DNA of 64,000 nucleotides from Aeromonas hydrophila subsp. hydrophila ATCC 7966. GTDB lineage: Bacteria; Pseudomonadota; Gammaproteobacteria; Enterobacterales; Aeromonadaceae. Of the stretch, positions 10,048-19,327 are shown piece after piece (positions within the stretch are counted from its first letter, which is position 1; the number at the start of each line of letters is the position of its first letter). The notes beneath the pieces are model-generated. The model was given only the letters and a program-made list of their open reading frames with translations. It was not told where the DNA came from and ran no database searches. The stretch covers positions 997,001 through 1,061,000 of the forward strand of contig NC_008570.1 of NCBI RefSeq assembly GCF_000014805.1. The letters are read 5' to 3'. Position numbers and translations under genes: made by a program.

Positions 10048-11418
10048 ATGCTGGAAAAGACTCTGCAAGCACCTGCGCTCAATACCCGCCGCAACGTGCT
10101 GATGTTCCTGGTCCCGTCACTCATCGGGATCCTGCTGTTCATGACCCCCGTCATCTATGACGGAAACGTCACCATCCCCGTGGCCGTGCTGGCGAAGCTG
10201 GTCCAGACGGTGTTTGCCGATTATCTGGTGGTCATGGTCAGCGCCATCATCACCACCACCATGCTGATGACGCTGGTAGCCTGGCTGTTCAAGCCGGCGA
10301 TCCTGGTCAGACGCCCCTTCCTCAACAGCCTGTTCAACGTCTCCCCCTTCTGGGCCTGCGTGCGGGTGCTGGGCGGTATCTTCGTGCTGCTGACCTTCTT
10401 CGAGGCGGGCCCGGCGGCCCTGCGCTCCGATGCGACCGGCGGCCTGGTGCTGCATGATCTGCTGCCGGTGCTGTTCTCCGTCTTCATCTTCGCCGGCCTG
10501 CTGCTGCCCTTGCTGCTCGATTTCGGTCTGCTGGAGTTTGTCGGCACCATGATGACCCGCATCATGCGCCCGGTGTTCCGTCTGCCCGGTCGATCCGCGG
10601 TGGACTGTTTCGCCTCCTGGCTGGGGGATGGCAGTGTCGGCATCCTGCTGACCAGCAAACAGTACGAAGGCAAGTTCTACACCCAGCGGGAAGCGGCCGT
10701 CATCGGCACCACCTTCTCCGCCGTCTCCATCACCTTCTGCCTGGTGGTGATCTCCCAGGTTCGGCTGGAGCACATGTTCGTGCCCTTTTACCTGACCGTC
10801 TGTCTGGCCGGGGTGGTGGCCGCCATCGTGGTGCCGCGCCTGCCGCCGCTCTGCTGGAAGAAGGATGTCTACAGCGACGGAACTCCCCTGTGTCGCAAGC
10901 AGGAGTCGGTGCCGCACCAGCACAGCGTGCTGAGCTACGGCTATGAGCGGGCCCTGACCAAGGCCGAGGGCATGACCGACATGGGGGCTGTGGCACGGGA
11001 AGGGGTGAAGAACGCGCTGGACATGATCTTCGGCGTGCTGCCGGTGGTGATGGCCATCGGCACCTGCGCCCTGATGCTGGCAGAGCACACCTCCATCTTC
11101 AACTGGCTGGGAGCCCCCTTCGTGCCCTTGCTGGAACTGCTGCAACTGCCGGAGGCAGAAGCGGCCTCCAAGACCATCATGGTGGGCTTTGCCGACATGT
11201 TCATCCCGGCGGTGCTGGCTTCCACCATCGAGAGCGACATCACCCGCTTCGTGATCGCCGCCATGTCGGTCACCCAGCTCATCTACATGTCGGAAGTGGG
11301 CGCCCTGCTGCTGGGCAGCAAGATCCCGGTCAAGTTGTGGGAGCTGTTCGTGATCTTCCTGCTGCGTACCCTGATCACCCTGCCGGTCATCGCCGGGGTG
11401 GCCCACCTGCTGTTCTGA
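10048..11418 (+). CDS. YjiH-like membrane protein with nucleoside-recognition (Gate) domains
   Basis: This 456-residue polytopic protein has about ten hydrophobic segments. It resembles the YjiH / nucleoside-recognition (Gate) family: the paired membrane modules contain LPGRSAVDCFASWLGDGSVG and a second VGFADMFIPA...IESDITRFVIAAMSVTQLIYMSE segment. The substrate of these proteins is not established and transport is inferred. An AAGG lies about 10 bases upstream of the ATG. The gene is monocistronic, bounded by the obgE terminator and its own terminator at 11439. Confidence 0.75.
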   Translation: MLEKTLQAPALNTRRNVLMFLVPSLIGILLFMTPVIYDGNVTIPVAVLAKLVQTVFADYLVVMVSAIITTTMLMTLVAWLFKPAILVRRPFLNSLFNVSPFWACVRVLGGIFVLLTFFEAGPAALRSDATGGLVLHDLLPVLFSVFIFAGLLLPLLLDFGLLEFVGTMMTRIMRPVFRLPGRSAVDCFASWLGDGSVGILLTSKQYEGKFYTQREAAVIGTTFSAVSITFCLVVISQVRLEHMFVPFYLTVCLAGVVAAIVVPRLPPLCWKKDVYSDGTPLCRKQESVPHQHSVLSYGYERALTKAEGMTDMGAVAREGVKNALDMIFGVLPVVMAIGTCALMLAEHTSIFNWLGAPFVPLLELLQLPEAEAASKTIMVGFADMFIPAVLASTIESDITRFVIAAMSVTQLIYMSEVGALLLGSKIPVKLWELFVIFLLRTLITLPVIAGVAHLLF

Positions 11419-11438
11419 TCCGGCTCGCGCCTTGTCAC

Positions 11439-11466
11439 ACGGTCAACTTCGGTTGGCCGTTTTTTT
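11439..11466 (+). terminator. intrinsic terminator after the YjiH-like gene
   Basis: A 9-bp stem (ACGGTCAAC / GTTGGCCGT, one G-U pair) is capped by a UUCG tetraloop and followed by a run of T. Confidence 0.88.
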
Positions 11467-11510
11467 ATGGCCGATATTAGACCAAAGTGAGTCTTTTACA
11501 GACCTTGTTT

Positions 11511-11524
11511 TTACATTAATGTAA
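11511..11524. promoter_or_regulatory. palindromic candidate operator before the acyl-CoA synthetase
   Basis: TTACATTAATGTAA is a perfect 14-base palindrome 65 bases before the gene start. Position and symmetry suggest a dimeric regulator site. Which regulator (for example one of fatty-acid or branched-chain catabolism) cannot be told from sequence alone. Confidence 0.4.
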
Positions 11525-11589
11525 CAGGCTGCAAAAACACGCCAGCCGAGCAGTAGGCACGTCCAACCTATGTGGCCAGGAGTCACCCC

Positions 11590-13284
11590 ATGACCTCACT
11601 GCTCAGCTACCGGGCCGGTCCCTGCGATCAGCCGCTGCTTCACCAGACCATAGGCGCCTACCTGCAACAGGTGGCGGAGCGTTTCCCCGACCGGCCCGCA
11701 GTGGTGGTGCGCCACCAGCAGATCCGCTGGAACTACCGTGAATACCTGACCCAGATAGACAGGTTGGCGCTGGGCCTGCTGGCGCTCGGGATCCGGCCGG
11801 GGGATCGGGTCGGCATCTGGTCACCGAACAACATCGAGTGGTGCCTGGTGCAATTCGCCACGTCCCGCATCGGGGCCATCATGGTCTGCATCAACCCCGC
11901 CTACCGCAGCTACGAGCTGGCCTTTGCCATCAACAACGTGGGCTGTCGGGCCCTCATCTGTGCCAGTGCCTTCAAGGGCTGCGACTATCTCGCCATGCTG
12001 GGAGAGCTGGTCCCCGAGCTGGCGCACTGCCCACCCGGCCGTCTCGTATCATCCCGCCTGCCGAGCCTGGAGATGGTGATCCGGCTCGGGGAGGAACAAA
12101 GTGCAGGCATGCTCAACTTCCCCGAGGTACTGGCACTGGGGGACCAGCAGAACCCGGCCTGGCTGGCCCGGGTGGCGGCCACCCTCAAACCCGATGACGC
12201 CATCAACATCCAGTTCACCTCGGGCACCACGGGCAATCCCAAGGGAGCCACCCTCAGCCACAGCAACATCCTCAACAACGGTCGCCAGGTGGCGCAAGGC
12301 ATGGCGTTCAGCGAGCAGGACCGGCTTTGCATCCCGGTGCCGCTCTACCACTGTTTCGGCATGGTGCTCGGCAACCTGGCCAGCATCAGCGTGGGGGCCT
12401 GCGCCCTGTTTCCGGCCGAAGCCTTCGATCCGGCGGCCACCTTGCGGATGGTGAGCGAGGAGCGTTGCACCGCCCTGCACGGAGTGCCGACCATGTTCAT
12501 CGCCGAGCTGGAGCTGGCGGAGTTTGACCAGTTCGATCTCTCCTCCCTGCGCACCGGTATCATGGCCGGCGCCATCTGCCCCGAGCCCTTGATGCGCAAG
12601 GTGCAGACCCTGATGCACATGACCGAGGTGACCATCGCCTACGGCCAGACCTAGTGCAGCCCCATCAATCACATGACCGCCATCGATGCGCCGCTGGACA
12701 AACGGGTCACCACGGTCGGCCGCGCCATCGGCCACACCGAAATCAAGCTGGTCGACCCGAGCGGAGAGATAGTCGCCATCGGCGAGCGGGGCGAGATCTG
12801 CTGTCGCAGCAACGGGGTGATGCAGGGGTACTGGCAGGATCCGGTCAAGACGGCGGAGACCATCGACCAGGAGGGGTGGCTGCATTCGGGGGACATCGGC
12901 ATCATGGATGAAGAGGGCTATGTACGGATCGTCGGGCGCAGCAAGGAGCTGATCATCCGTGGTGGCGAGAACATCTATCCGCGCGAGATCGAAGAGCGTC
13001 TTTACGATCATCCGGCGGTGCAGGATGCGGCGGTGTTCGGGGTCGACAGCGAGCGCTATGGCGAAGAGGTGTGCGCCTGGGTCAAGCTCAGACCCCGCCA
13101 GGAGGCCAGCGAGGAGGAGTTGAAACAGTTTCTGGCGGCCCGCATCGCTTATTTCAAGGTGCCCAGATACATCCGGTTTGTGGAGGAGTACCCCATGACG
13201 GTGACCGGCAAGCTGCAGAAATTCAGGATGCGGGAGCTGATGAGTGACAAGCTGGCCCGCCAGCACGCCGAGGCGACGGGCTGA
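11590..13284 (+). pseudogene. AMP-binding acyl-CoA synthetase interrupted by one in-frame TAG
   Basis: The two open stretches 11590-12651 and 12655-13284 are in the same frame and together form one complete ANL-superfamily acyl-CoA synthetase of 565 codons. The first part has the AMP-binding signature FTSGTTGNPKGA (from residue 209). The second has HSGDIGIMDEEGYVRIVGRSKELI, GGENIYPREIEE and the C-terminal TVTGKLQKF lysine motif. They are split only by TAG at 12652-12654 (codon 355), directly after YGQT. In this family that position is the Glu of the YGxTE motif, which binds magnesium, so GAG to TAG is the simplest origin. No ribosome site precedes the second half. The start at 11590 has AGGAG 8 bases upstream. 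As read it should give only a truncated, inactive N-terminal fragment; a sequencing error or a suppressor tRNA would change that. Confidence 0.85.
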
Positions 13285-13299
13285 GTGGCGGTGACAACG

Positions 13300-13325
13300 G
13301 AAAAAGGGCCTGCGGGCCCTTTTTC
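13300..13325. terminator. bidirectional terminator
   Basis: An 11-bp stem (GAAAAAGGGCC / GGCCCTTTTTC) with a TGCG loop lies between the converging acyl-CoA synthetase (+) and the lipoprotein (-). Its A and T tracts serve both strands. Confidence 0.85.
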
Positions 13326-13326
13326 G

Positions 13327-13680
13327 TCAGCGTCCAAGCGGATGTGGTTGTGCCGGTGTGCGGGGGCACTGTACCAGCAGCATGTGGGTGGTGAAGGTGC
13401 TGGTCTGGGGGAAGCCTGGGCTAAATCCCGTCACCGGATCGGCGACCCCCATGCTCATCTGGTGAGTGGTGATGGTGCGCTTGCTTCGATCGACTTCCTG
13501 ATAGCCATGGGGGCAGCTCAAGAGCGCCTGTTGCTGGCACTCCTCTGGCGCGCCGCACTCGATCTGGAAGCGTTGTTGAGCAGGATTGATGGAGGGGAGT
13601 TCGCTGACGGTGGCGGGTGCCGGCAGCAGGGCGCAGCCGGACAGCAAGATGCTGCCCAGCAGCCATATTCTGGGTGACAT
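13327..13680 (-). CDS. small lipoprotein, paralogue of the upstream gene
   Basis: This 117-residue protein has a lipoprotein signal with the box LLSGC (lipidated Cys at 16). The mature part shares with its neighbour at 13757 the pattern QRFQIEC...CxQQA...CPxGYQE, then a basic segment and a terminal VQCP. Four cysteines in equal positions suggest two disulfides. I do not recognise a named family. The two genes look like a tandem duplication, read in the same direction. Confidence 0.75.
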   Translation of the reverse strand: MSPRIWLLGSILLSGCALLPAPATVSELPSINPAQQRFQIECGAPEECQQQALLSCPHGYQEVDRSKRTITTHQMSMGVADPVTGFSPGFPQTSTFTTHMLLVQCPRTPAQPHPLGR

Positions 13681-13756
13681 AAGAGGCTCGTTCTCGGTGA
13701 GACAAGAGAAGGGCCGGCCAGGATTCGGGTTTCCCGTGCCGGCCGTGAGGCGCGGA

Positions 13757-14107
13757 TCAGCGTGGCGTGATGCCCATATCGACCGGACACTGGATGGTCA
13801 GGGAGTGGACCGTGTTGGCGACCCGATAGGGCTTGGCTGCCTTGTAGACCTTCTTGTCTTCGTCGTAGCTGCCCCCCAGATATTGGGTGCTGTAGAGCGT
13901 CTGCTGGCGACGATCGGTCTCCTGGTAGCCCTGCGGGCAGGTCTGGTTGGCCTGCTGGAAGCAGGCGGTCATGCTGCTGCACTCGATGTAGAAGCCGCGC
14001 TGGCTGGCATCGGCCAGGTGCACCGGGGTGACGGTGGGGGCGGGGGGAGACAGCAGGGAGCAGCCGGATAGCGTCAGCGCGCCGAGCAGAACGAGATGTT
14101 TTGACAT
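13757..14107 (-). CDS. small lipoprotein, paralogue of the downstream gene
   Basis: This 116-residue protein has lipobox LTLSGC (Cys at 16), then GFYIECSS, CFQQANQTCPQGYQETDRRQQT and a terminal IQCP. It aligns along its length with the 13327 protein but is diverged, so the duplication is not recent. Envelope localisation is inferred from the signal; function is unknown. Confidence 0.75.
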   Translation of the reverse strand: MSKHLVLLGALTLSGCSLLSPPAPTVTPVHLADASQRGFYIECSSMTACFQQANQTCPQGYQETDRRQQTLYSTQYLGGSYDEDKKVYKAAKPYRVANTVHSLTIQCPVDMGITPR

Positions 14108-14141
14108 AGATAACCTGAACAGTGTGGTGTGATAAAGAGTG

Positions 14142-14164
14142 AGGGGGAGTCTATTGCTCCCCCT
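14142..14164. terminator. hairpin terminator after the HD-GYP gene
   Basis: AGGGGGAG / CTCCCCCT form an 8-bp stem with a 7-base loop. It lies between the stop of the HD-GYP gene (-) and the start of the lipoprotein. Only a weak T-rich stretch follows on the minus strand. Confidence 0.5.
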
Positions 14165-14239
14165 TCGCTATAGGGGCACCGTTATAACCAGCCGGGGGCG
14201 CTCAGGCCAGCCCGCAAATGTAAGAAAATATGACCCGCC

Positions 14240-17128
14240 CTAGGCCAGCGCGGCCAGCAGGGCGGTTTCATCCACCGGATCCAGCTGCTCGGGGGCGAGG
14301 AAGCGCTCGGCATAGTCGCGCCAGATGCCGCTGCTGACAAACAGGGCAAACAGGGCGGGATCGATGTGCTGCTCGCGCACCATGCTCTGCATGATGGCCA
14401 GCGACTGGGAGACCGTCTTGCCCGATTTGTAGGGGCGATCGCTGGCGGTCAGCGCCTCGAAGATGTCGGCGATGGCCATGATGCGGGCGGGGATGCTCAT
14501 CTGGCTGCCCAGCAACTGGCGCGGATAGCCCTTGCCGTCCATCCGCTCGTGGTGGCCGCCGGCAATCTCGGGCACGCTGCGCAGATGGCGGGGGAAGGGG
14601 AGGCGCTCGAGCATGCGAATGGTCTGGATGATGTGTTCGTTGATCTTGTAGCGCTCCTCCTCGGTAAGGGTGCCGCGACCGATGGCGAGGTTGTAACGCT
14701 CGCCGCGGTTGTAGAGGTGAGTGGGCACTCGCACCTTGAAGCCCCAGGGGTTGCGCTCGTCCAGCTGATCGTGGACGGGGCGGGGGATGAGGTGGGCGGC
14801 CTTGTCTGCCAGCAGGGGTTCGACGCAGGGCAGTGGCGCGGCCGGCTCGTTCTGGCGCAGCTTGAGCTCCTCCCGGCTGATGCCGAGCCGATCGTCCAGG
14901 GTGCGCAGCCAGGTGCGGCTGGCGATGGCATCCAGCCTGGCCAGCTTTTCCGGCGCCATCCACTCACCGCCCAGGTTGCACTCGGCGACAAAGGCGAACT
15001 CCTGATCCAGGGTGCTCCAGAGCGGGGCCACCTCGCTCCTGGCCGCTTCCCGCTCCGATGCCGGCAGGCGGGCCGCCAGCGCTTCGATATAGCCGTCGCG
15101 CTTGAGCACCTCGAAGCGGGTGCGGATCTCGTGGATCCGGTCGTAGAGGGTCTCCAGCTTGGTGGCCTTGTCCACCACGAACTCGGGGGTGGTCACCTTG
15201 CCACAGTCGTGCAGCCAGCTGGCGATATGGATGGCCTCCCACTCCTCCTCGTTGAGCCGAAACTCGGCGAACGGCCCCTGCTGCTGGGCGCAGGCGGCTT
15301 CGGTCAGCATCCGGGTCAGCTCCGGCACCCGCTGGCAGTGGCCGCCGGTGTAGGGGCTCTTGGCGTCGATGGCGCCAGCCATCAGCTCGATGAAGGATTC
15401 CAGCAGCTGTTTCTGCTCCTCCAGCAGGCGCTGGTTCTCGATGGCGGAGGCCGAAGTGCCCGCCAGCGCCTCGATCAGGCTGATGCGCGAGGCTAGCTCA
15501 CGGGCCGGGCAGTCAGGCAGGATCAGCAGCAGGCAGCCGCTCAGCTCCTGGCGATGGTTGCGCAGCGGCTCGGCCACCAGCTGGCAGGGGCCGGGGAAGG
15601 GGCCCCAGTCGGCCAGATACTGCTGCCAGCTACTCTGGTCGATGGCGAGGCTGAGCCGCTCGCCCCGGGCCAGCTCGCCAAACAGGGCCTGCTGCCAGCG
15701 GATCTGTCCGGCCGGCAGCGGCGCTTGGCGCCACAGCGCCTGTACCACCACCATGCCCTGCTCCTGGGAGAGATAGAGGCATCCCCCTTCGGCCTGCACC
15801 GCGGCGATGGTCTCGTGCAGAATGCGGCTGAGCAGGGAGTCGAAGCGGTGTTCGGCCGCCAGCGCGCGTCCCATGTTCATGAAGTTGCCGAGGGTCAGCC
15901 GCATGCCGGACATGGTGCGGGCCAGATCGTCGATCTCGCGGATGGCCGACTCGGGGACCCGGCTCTCGCCAAAATCGAAGTGCTGGATCCGCTCCGCCTC
16001 CTGGGTGAGCGCCAGCAGCGGGGTGGCGGTGCGCCGCGAGACCAGCCAGATCACCGGCAGCAGCAGTAGCAGGCCCGCCAGAGCCCAACCCAGGTTGACC
16101 AGGGCTTCGTCCCGGGCCTGCTGATAGAGCAGGTCGGCCGAGACCAGCAGGGCGATATGGAAGGGGGAGTCGGTCCCGAGGGGAGCGAGGTTGACCAGCC
16201 AGTCACTGCCATCGGCGGCGGTCAGGTTGAGCTCCGCCGGCTCGCTCAGCAGGGTGGGCTGGCTGATGATCCGCTGCTGCAGATCCGGCAGGGCCGGGTG
16301 GGGCAGGGTCGCCAGCATGGGCAGCTGGCTCAGCTGTTCGAAGCTGGGCAGGTGTCTGGGGTCGGCGGCCAGCAGGGTGGCGTACTCGTCAAACAGGATC
16401 ACCTGGCTCTGGGCGGGCAGCTGCAGCTTGCCGATCAGGGCCGACAGCCCCTCGACGCTGGTGTCGAGTCCGATCACGGCGCGCCGGTCGTCGCTCTCCA
16501 CCGCCAGCGTCATGCCCGGCTCCTTGGTGGTGAAGAAGAGATAGGGACTGGTGGTGGCGATCCCCGCGCGCCAGCGGGCCTGCTTGTACCAGTCGCGGCT
16601 ACGAGGATCGTAGCGGTAGTTTGGCATGGGGCGGCGCTCGAGCAGGGTCAGCCGTTGATCGAAATAGAGAAATTCCCCCTTGCCCTGGCTGAGGCTCTGC
16701 ACCAGCAGGGTACTGGCGGCCGGTACGCCCCCCAGCTGGGCTCTGGCCCGCTCGGTCAGCTTGCGTACCAGAAAGAAGTCGCCATCCTCATAGCCGGCAT
16801 AGACGGCCCCATAGCTGGGGCTGTTGGCCAGCACCTCCGCCAGTTGTGGCAGGTAGGCCAGGCGTTCGGTCAGCGTGGTCATGGCGGCCAGCTGGCCGCT
16901 GCGCAACAGGCTGAGGGACATGCGGGCCGGTCGCTCGTTCAGTTGCAGGGCGAGGGCCAGCTGCTGGCGATACTGCAGGAAGTTCTGTCGCTCGTGCTCC
17001 AGTCCCTGGCGCGCCCCTTGCTGGAACTGCAAGGCGATGAGGGCGCTGCCGAGCAGGGTGAACAGCAGGATGAAGAGGGTGGCGATATGCACGTAGAAGG
17101 GTTTACGACCTGGCCTGGCAGTTGTCAT
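14240..17128 (-). CDS. membrane sensor with extracytoplasmic Cache-like, HAMP, GAF-like and HD-GYP domains
   Basis: The 962-residue protein is predicted to hydrolyse cyclic-di-GMP in response to an external and a cytoplasmic signal. Order: short basic N-terminus; membrane segment about 15-37; a long extracytoplasmic sensor (about 40-355, dCache-like); second membrane segment about 360-380 followed by a HAMP-like linker; a GAF-like region about 430-590; then HD-GYP. The domain has LHDCGK in its first half and HHERMDGKGYP in its second, but these are about 215 residues apart, far more than in canonical HD-GYP proteins. The ATG at 17128 has AAGGAT upstream; the frame is open further but without family features. 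Phosphodiesterase activity is inferred. Confidence 0.8.
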   Translation of the reverse strand: MTTARPGRKPFYVHIATLFILLFTLLGSALIALQFQQGARQGLEHERQNFLQYRQQLALALQLNERPARMSLSLLRSGQLAAMTTLTERLAYLPQLAEVLANSPSYGAVYAGYEDGDFFLVRKLTERARAQLGGVPAASTLLVQSLSQGKGEFLYFDQRLTLLERRPMPNYRYDPRSRDWYKQARWRAGIATTSPYLFFTTKEPGMTLAVESDDRRAVIGLDTSVEGLSALIGKLQLPAQSQVILFDEYATLLAADPRHLPSFEQLSQLPMLATLPHPALPDLQQRIISQPTLLSEPAELNLTAADGSDWLVNLAPLGTDSPFHIALLVSADLLYQQARDEALVNLGWALAGLLLLLPVIWLVSRRTATPLLALTQEAERIQHFDFGESRVPESAIREIDDLARTMSGMRLTLGNFMNMGRALAAEHRFDSLLSRILHETIAAVQAEGGCLYLSQEQGMVVVQALWRQAPLPAGQIRWQQALFGELARGERLSLAIDQSSWQQYLADWGPFPGPCQLVAEPLRNHRQELSGCLLLILPDCPARELASRISLIEALAGTSASAIENQRLLEEQKQLLESFIELMAGAIDAKSPYTGGHCQRVPELTRMLTEAACAQQQGPFAEFRLNEEEWEAIHIASWLHDCGKVTTPEFVVDKATKLETLYDRIHEIRTRFEVLKRDGYIEALAARLPASEREAARSEVAPLWSTLDQEFAFVAECNLGGEWMAPEKLARLDAIASRTWLRTLDDRLGISREELKLRQNEPAAPLPCVEPLLADKAAHLIPRPVHDQLDERNPWGFKVRVPTHLYNRGERYNLAIGRGTLTEEERYKINEHIIQTIRMLERLPFPRHLRSVPEIAGGHHERMDGKGYPRQLLGSQMSIPARIMAIADIFEALTASDRPYKSGKTVSQSLAIMQSMVREQHIDPALFALFVSSGIWRDYAERFLAPEQLDPVDETALLAALA

Positions 17129-17367
17129 GGACACATCCTTGTCACACGGGCGATTGCAGAGACGATCAGCTTGCAGTGTGCCAACAGGATGACAGAAAAC
17201 ACAATAACCCATTCATGGATATCGGGATGTGGCCGACGGAAACGGCTCCTGCCGGGGCTCTCGGCGCTCGCTCTGGCCAATTTTGCCGGCTGAGCACGTG
17301 ATTCATTCAGGTATCCCGTGCTACATTGCCCCACTTGTTACTGGTCTGTGAATCAATGGAGTGACCC

Positions 17368-18357
17368 ATGTCTGCCATCCCCTATTCCGTACTCGATCTG
17401 GTGCCCGTGGCCGAAGGCTCCCAGCCGGCCGAGTCGTTTCGCCGCTCGCTGGACCTGGCCCGTCATGCCGAACGCCTGGGCTATTGCCGCTACTGGCTGG
17501 CGGAGCACCACAACATGCCGGGCATCGCCAGCGCCGCCACCTCGGTGCTGATCGGTCATCTGGCCGGCGGGACCAATACCCTGCGCATCGGGGCGGGCGG
17601 CATCATGCTGCCGAACCACTCGCCGCTGGTCATCGCCGAGCAGTTCGGCACCCTGGCGTCGCTCTATCCGGATCGCATCGATCTCGGGCTTGGCCGTGCG
17701 CCGGGCACCGATCAGCGCACCATGCGGGCGCTCAGACGCCAGCGCAGCGGCGAGGTGGATGACTTCCCGGCCGATGTGCGCGAGCTGATAGATTACTTTG
17801 GCGATGAAGCAGGGGCGGTGCAGGCGGTACCTGGGCAGGGGCTGCATCTGCCCATCTGGCTGCTGGGCTCCAGCCTCTACAGCGCCCAGCTGGCGGCGGC
17901 CATGGGGCTACCGTTCGGCTTTGCCTCCCACTTCGCCCCCGCCATGCTGCTGCAGGCGCTGGAGATCTACCGCGCCCAGTATCGCCCCTCCGCCCGCTGG
18001 CCCAAGCCCCATGCGGTGGTCTGCATCAACATGATCGCCGCCGACAGCGAGCGAGAGGCGCGCTTCCAGTTCACCACCCTGCAGCAGCAGTTCCTGCGCC
18101 TGCATCGCGGCAACGCAGGCAAGCTGCCGGCCCCCGTCATCGAGCTGGGGGAGGAGTGGTCGGAGCGCGAGCTGCTGGCCATGGAGCAGACCCTGGCCCG
18201 TTCGCTGGTGGGCAACCCGGACCAGATACGTCACAGCCTCAAGGCGTTGCTGGCGGAAACCCGGGCCGACGAGCTGATGTTCAACGGTCCCATCGTCGAT
18301 CATCAGGCTCGTCTGCGCTCTTTCGAGATTGCCGCCGAGTTGATGCAGGCGCTATAA
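17368..18357 (+). CDS. luciferase-like (LLM class) flavin-dependent monooxygenase
   Basis: The 329-residue protein belongs to the bacterial-luciferase-like fold with reduced flavin as cosubstrate. It shows the family beginning [24 protein letters not shown], then [25 protein letters not shown] and [11 protein letters not shown]. It resembles the E. coli YhbW type, whose substrate is unknown. It is single, divergent from the HD-GYP gene, with about 235 bases of gene-free sequence after it. Confidence 0.85.
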   Translation: MSAIPYSVLDLVPVAEGSQPAESFRRSLDLARHAERLGYCRYWLAEHHNMPGIASAATSVLIGHLAGGTNTLRIGAGGIMLPNHSPLVIAEQFGTLASLYPDRIDLGLGRAPGTDQRTMRALRRQRSGEVDDFPADVRELIDYFGDEAGAVQAVPGQGLHLPIWLLGSSLYSAQLAAAMGLPFGFASHFAPAMLLQALEIYRAQYRPSARWPKPHAVVCINMIAADSEREARFQFTTLQQQFLRLHRGNAGKLPAPVIELGEEWSERELLAMEQTLARSLVGNPDQIRHSLKALLAETRADELMFNGPIVDHQARLRSFEIAAELMQAL

Positions 18358-18592
18358 GCTCGCCTGCCCGATACCAAGGCGCTATCTTGCACAAAGCGCC
18401 ACCTCTGTCGCCCTGCTGTCAGGTGATCGAAAGGGGGCGTCGTGGGGAGGAATAGCTGAATTTTTGAGCATGCCCTTTTATCTAATGCACTGAATCCAAA
18501 GGAAAGTCAGGTTGGTGTCAGGGCGCTGTCGTGGCCCATGGCACCCGCCGGCCCCTATGCTGGCCCCGTCAATCAACCACAAGGAGTTCGAG

Positions 18593-19093
18593 ATGATCGT
18601 CAGGAAGTTGAGATTGCAGCGGGGCTGGTCACAGGAGCAGTTGGCCGCCTTTACCGGCCTGAGCGTTCGCACCATTCAGCGGATCGAGCAGGGCCAGCAG
18701 CCCGGACTGGAATCCCTCAAGGCCCTGGCCGCCGTCTTTGAGCTCGAGGTGGCGCAACTTGACGGTACAAGCCAACAGGAGCACGAGATGAAAGGGAGTG
18801 ACACGATGGAACGGGATGAGATACGGGTATCGGTAGAGGAGCGGGCCGCCATGCGCTATGTGGAGGGGCTCAAGGGCTTCTATTACCACATCGCCAGCTA
18901 CCTGCTGGTGATTTGCGGGCTGTTTGTCATCAACTACCTGAGCAACCCGGGCTATATCTGGGCCTGGTGGCCAGCGCTGGGCTGGGGGCTGGGACTGATC
19001 TCCCATGCCATCAACCTGTTCCAGCCGTTCAAGCTGTTTGGCCCCGAGTGGGAGCGGCAGCAGATCGAGAAACGGTTGGGGCGCAAGCTCTAG
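18593..19093 (+). CDS. XRE-type DNA-binding domain fused to a 2TM membrane domain
   Basis: The 166-residue protein begins with a helix-turn-helix (about residues 1-60, RGWSQEQLAAFTGLSVRTIQRIEQG). A short linker leads to a 2TM domain with two hydrophobic segments (about 105-122 and 127-147) and a basic C-terminus. Domain order suggests a membrane-tethered transcription regulator, which is inference. AAGGAG at 18581 fixes the ATG at 18593. A second HTH/membrane combination in this window, as two genes, lies at 53899-54727. Confidence 0.8.
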   Translation: MIVRKLRLQRGWSQEQLAAFTGLSVRTIQRIEQGQQPGLESLKALAAVFELEVAQLDGTSQQEHEMKGSDTMERDEIRVSVEERAAMRYVEGLKGFYYHIASYLLVICGLFVINYLSNPGYIWAWWPALGWGLGLISHAINLFQPFKLFGPEWERQQIEKRLGRKL

Positions 19094-19112
19094 GGTGAGC
19101 GATGCACCATAA

Positions 19113-19143
19113 AAAACGGGCCCGGCAATGCCGGGCCCGTTTT
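19113..19143. terminator. bidirectional terminator
   Basis: A 14-bp perfect stem (19113-19126 / 19130-19143) with a 3-base loop has A-tracts on the left and T-tracts on the right. It ends both the XRE-2TM gene (+) and the lptD-apaH operon (-). Confidence 0.92.
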
Positions 19144-19163
19144 GTTTTATTGCCTGCCACCTG

Positions 19164-19327
19164 CTTGGTGTGGGTGGGACAGGGGGTGGCGATCAGGGCG
19201 TCATCTTCATAGCGCCACAGGGTGAGGCTTTGTCGCTCAGGTGCAGCCCTCTGAACCATCACTTGGCGTAAGTGGGACAGGGGGTGGCGATCAGGGCATC
19301 ATCTTCATAGCGCCACAGGGTGAGGCT
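19164..19327. repeat. direct repeat: duplicated 3' end of apaH
   Basis: 19164-19229 and 19262-19327 are 66-base direct repeats with 62 identities, offset by 98 bases. The right copy is the genuine 3' end of apaH. The left copy, downstream of the apaH stop, still reads in minus frame as SLTLWRYEDDALIATPCPT and then continues HTKQVAGNK. Three of the four mismatches fall at the very end of the coding sequence. Confidence 0.85.

Noticed and set aside
12673..13284. The second half of the acyl-CoA synthetase as a separate gene starting at the ATG at 12673
   Set aside because: No ribosome site, in frame with the first half, and it starts in the middle of a conserved domain.
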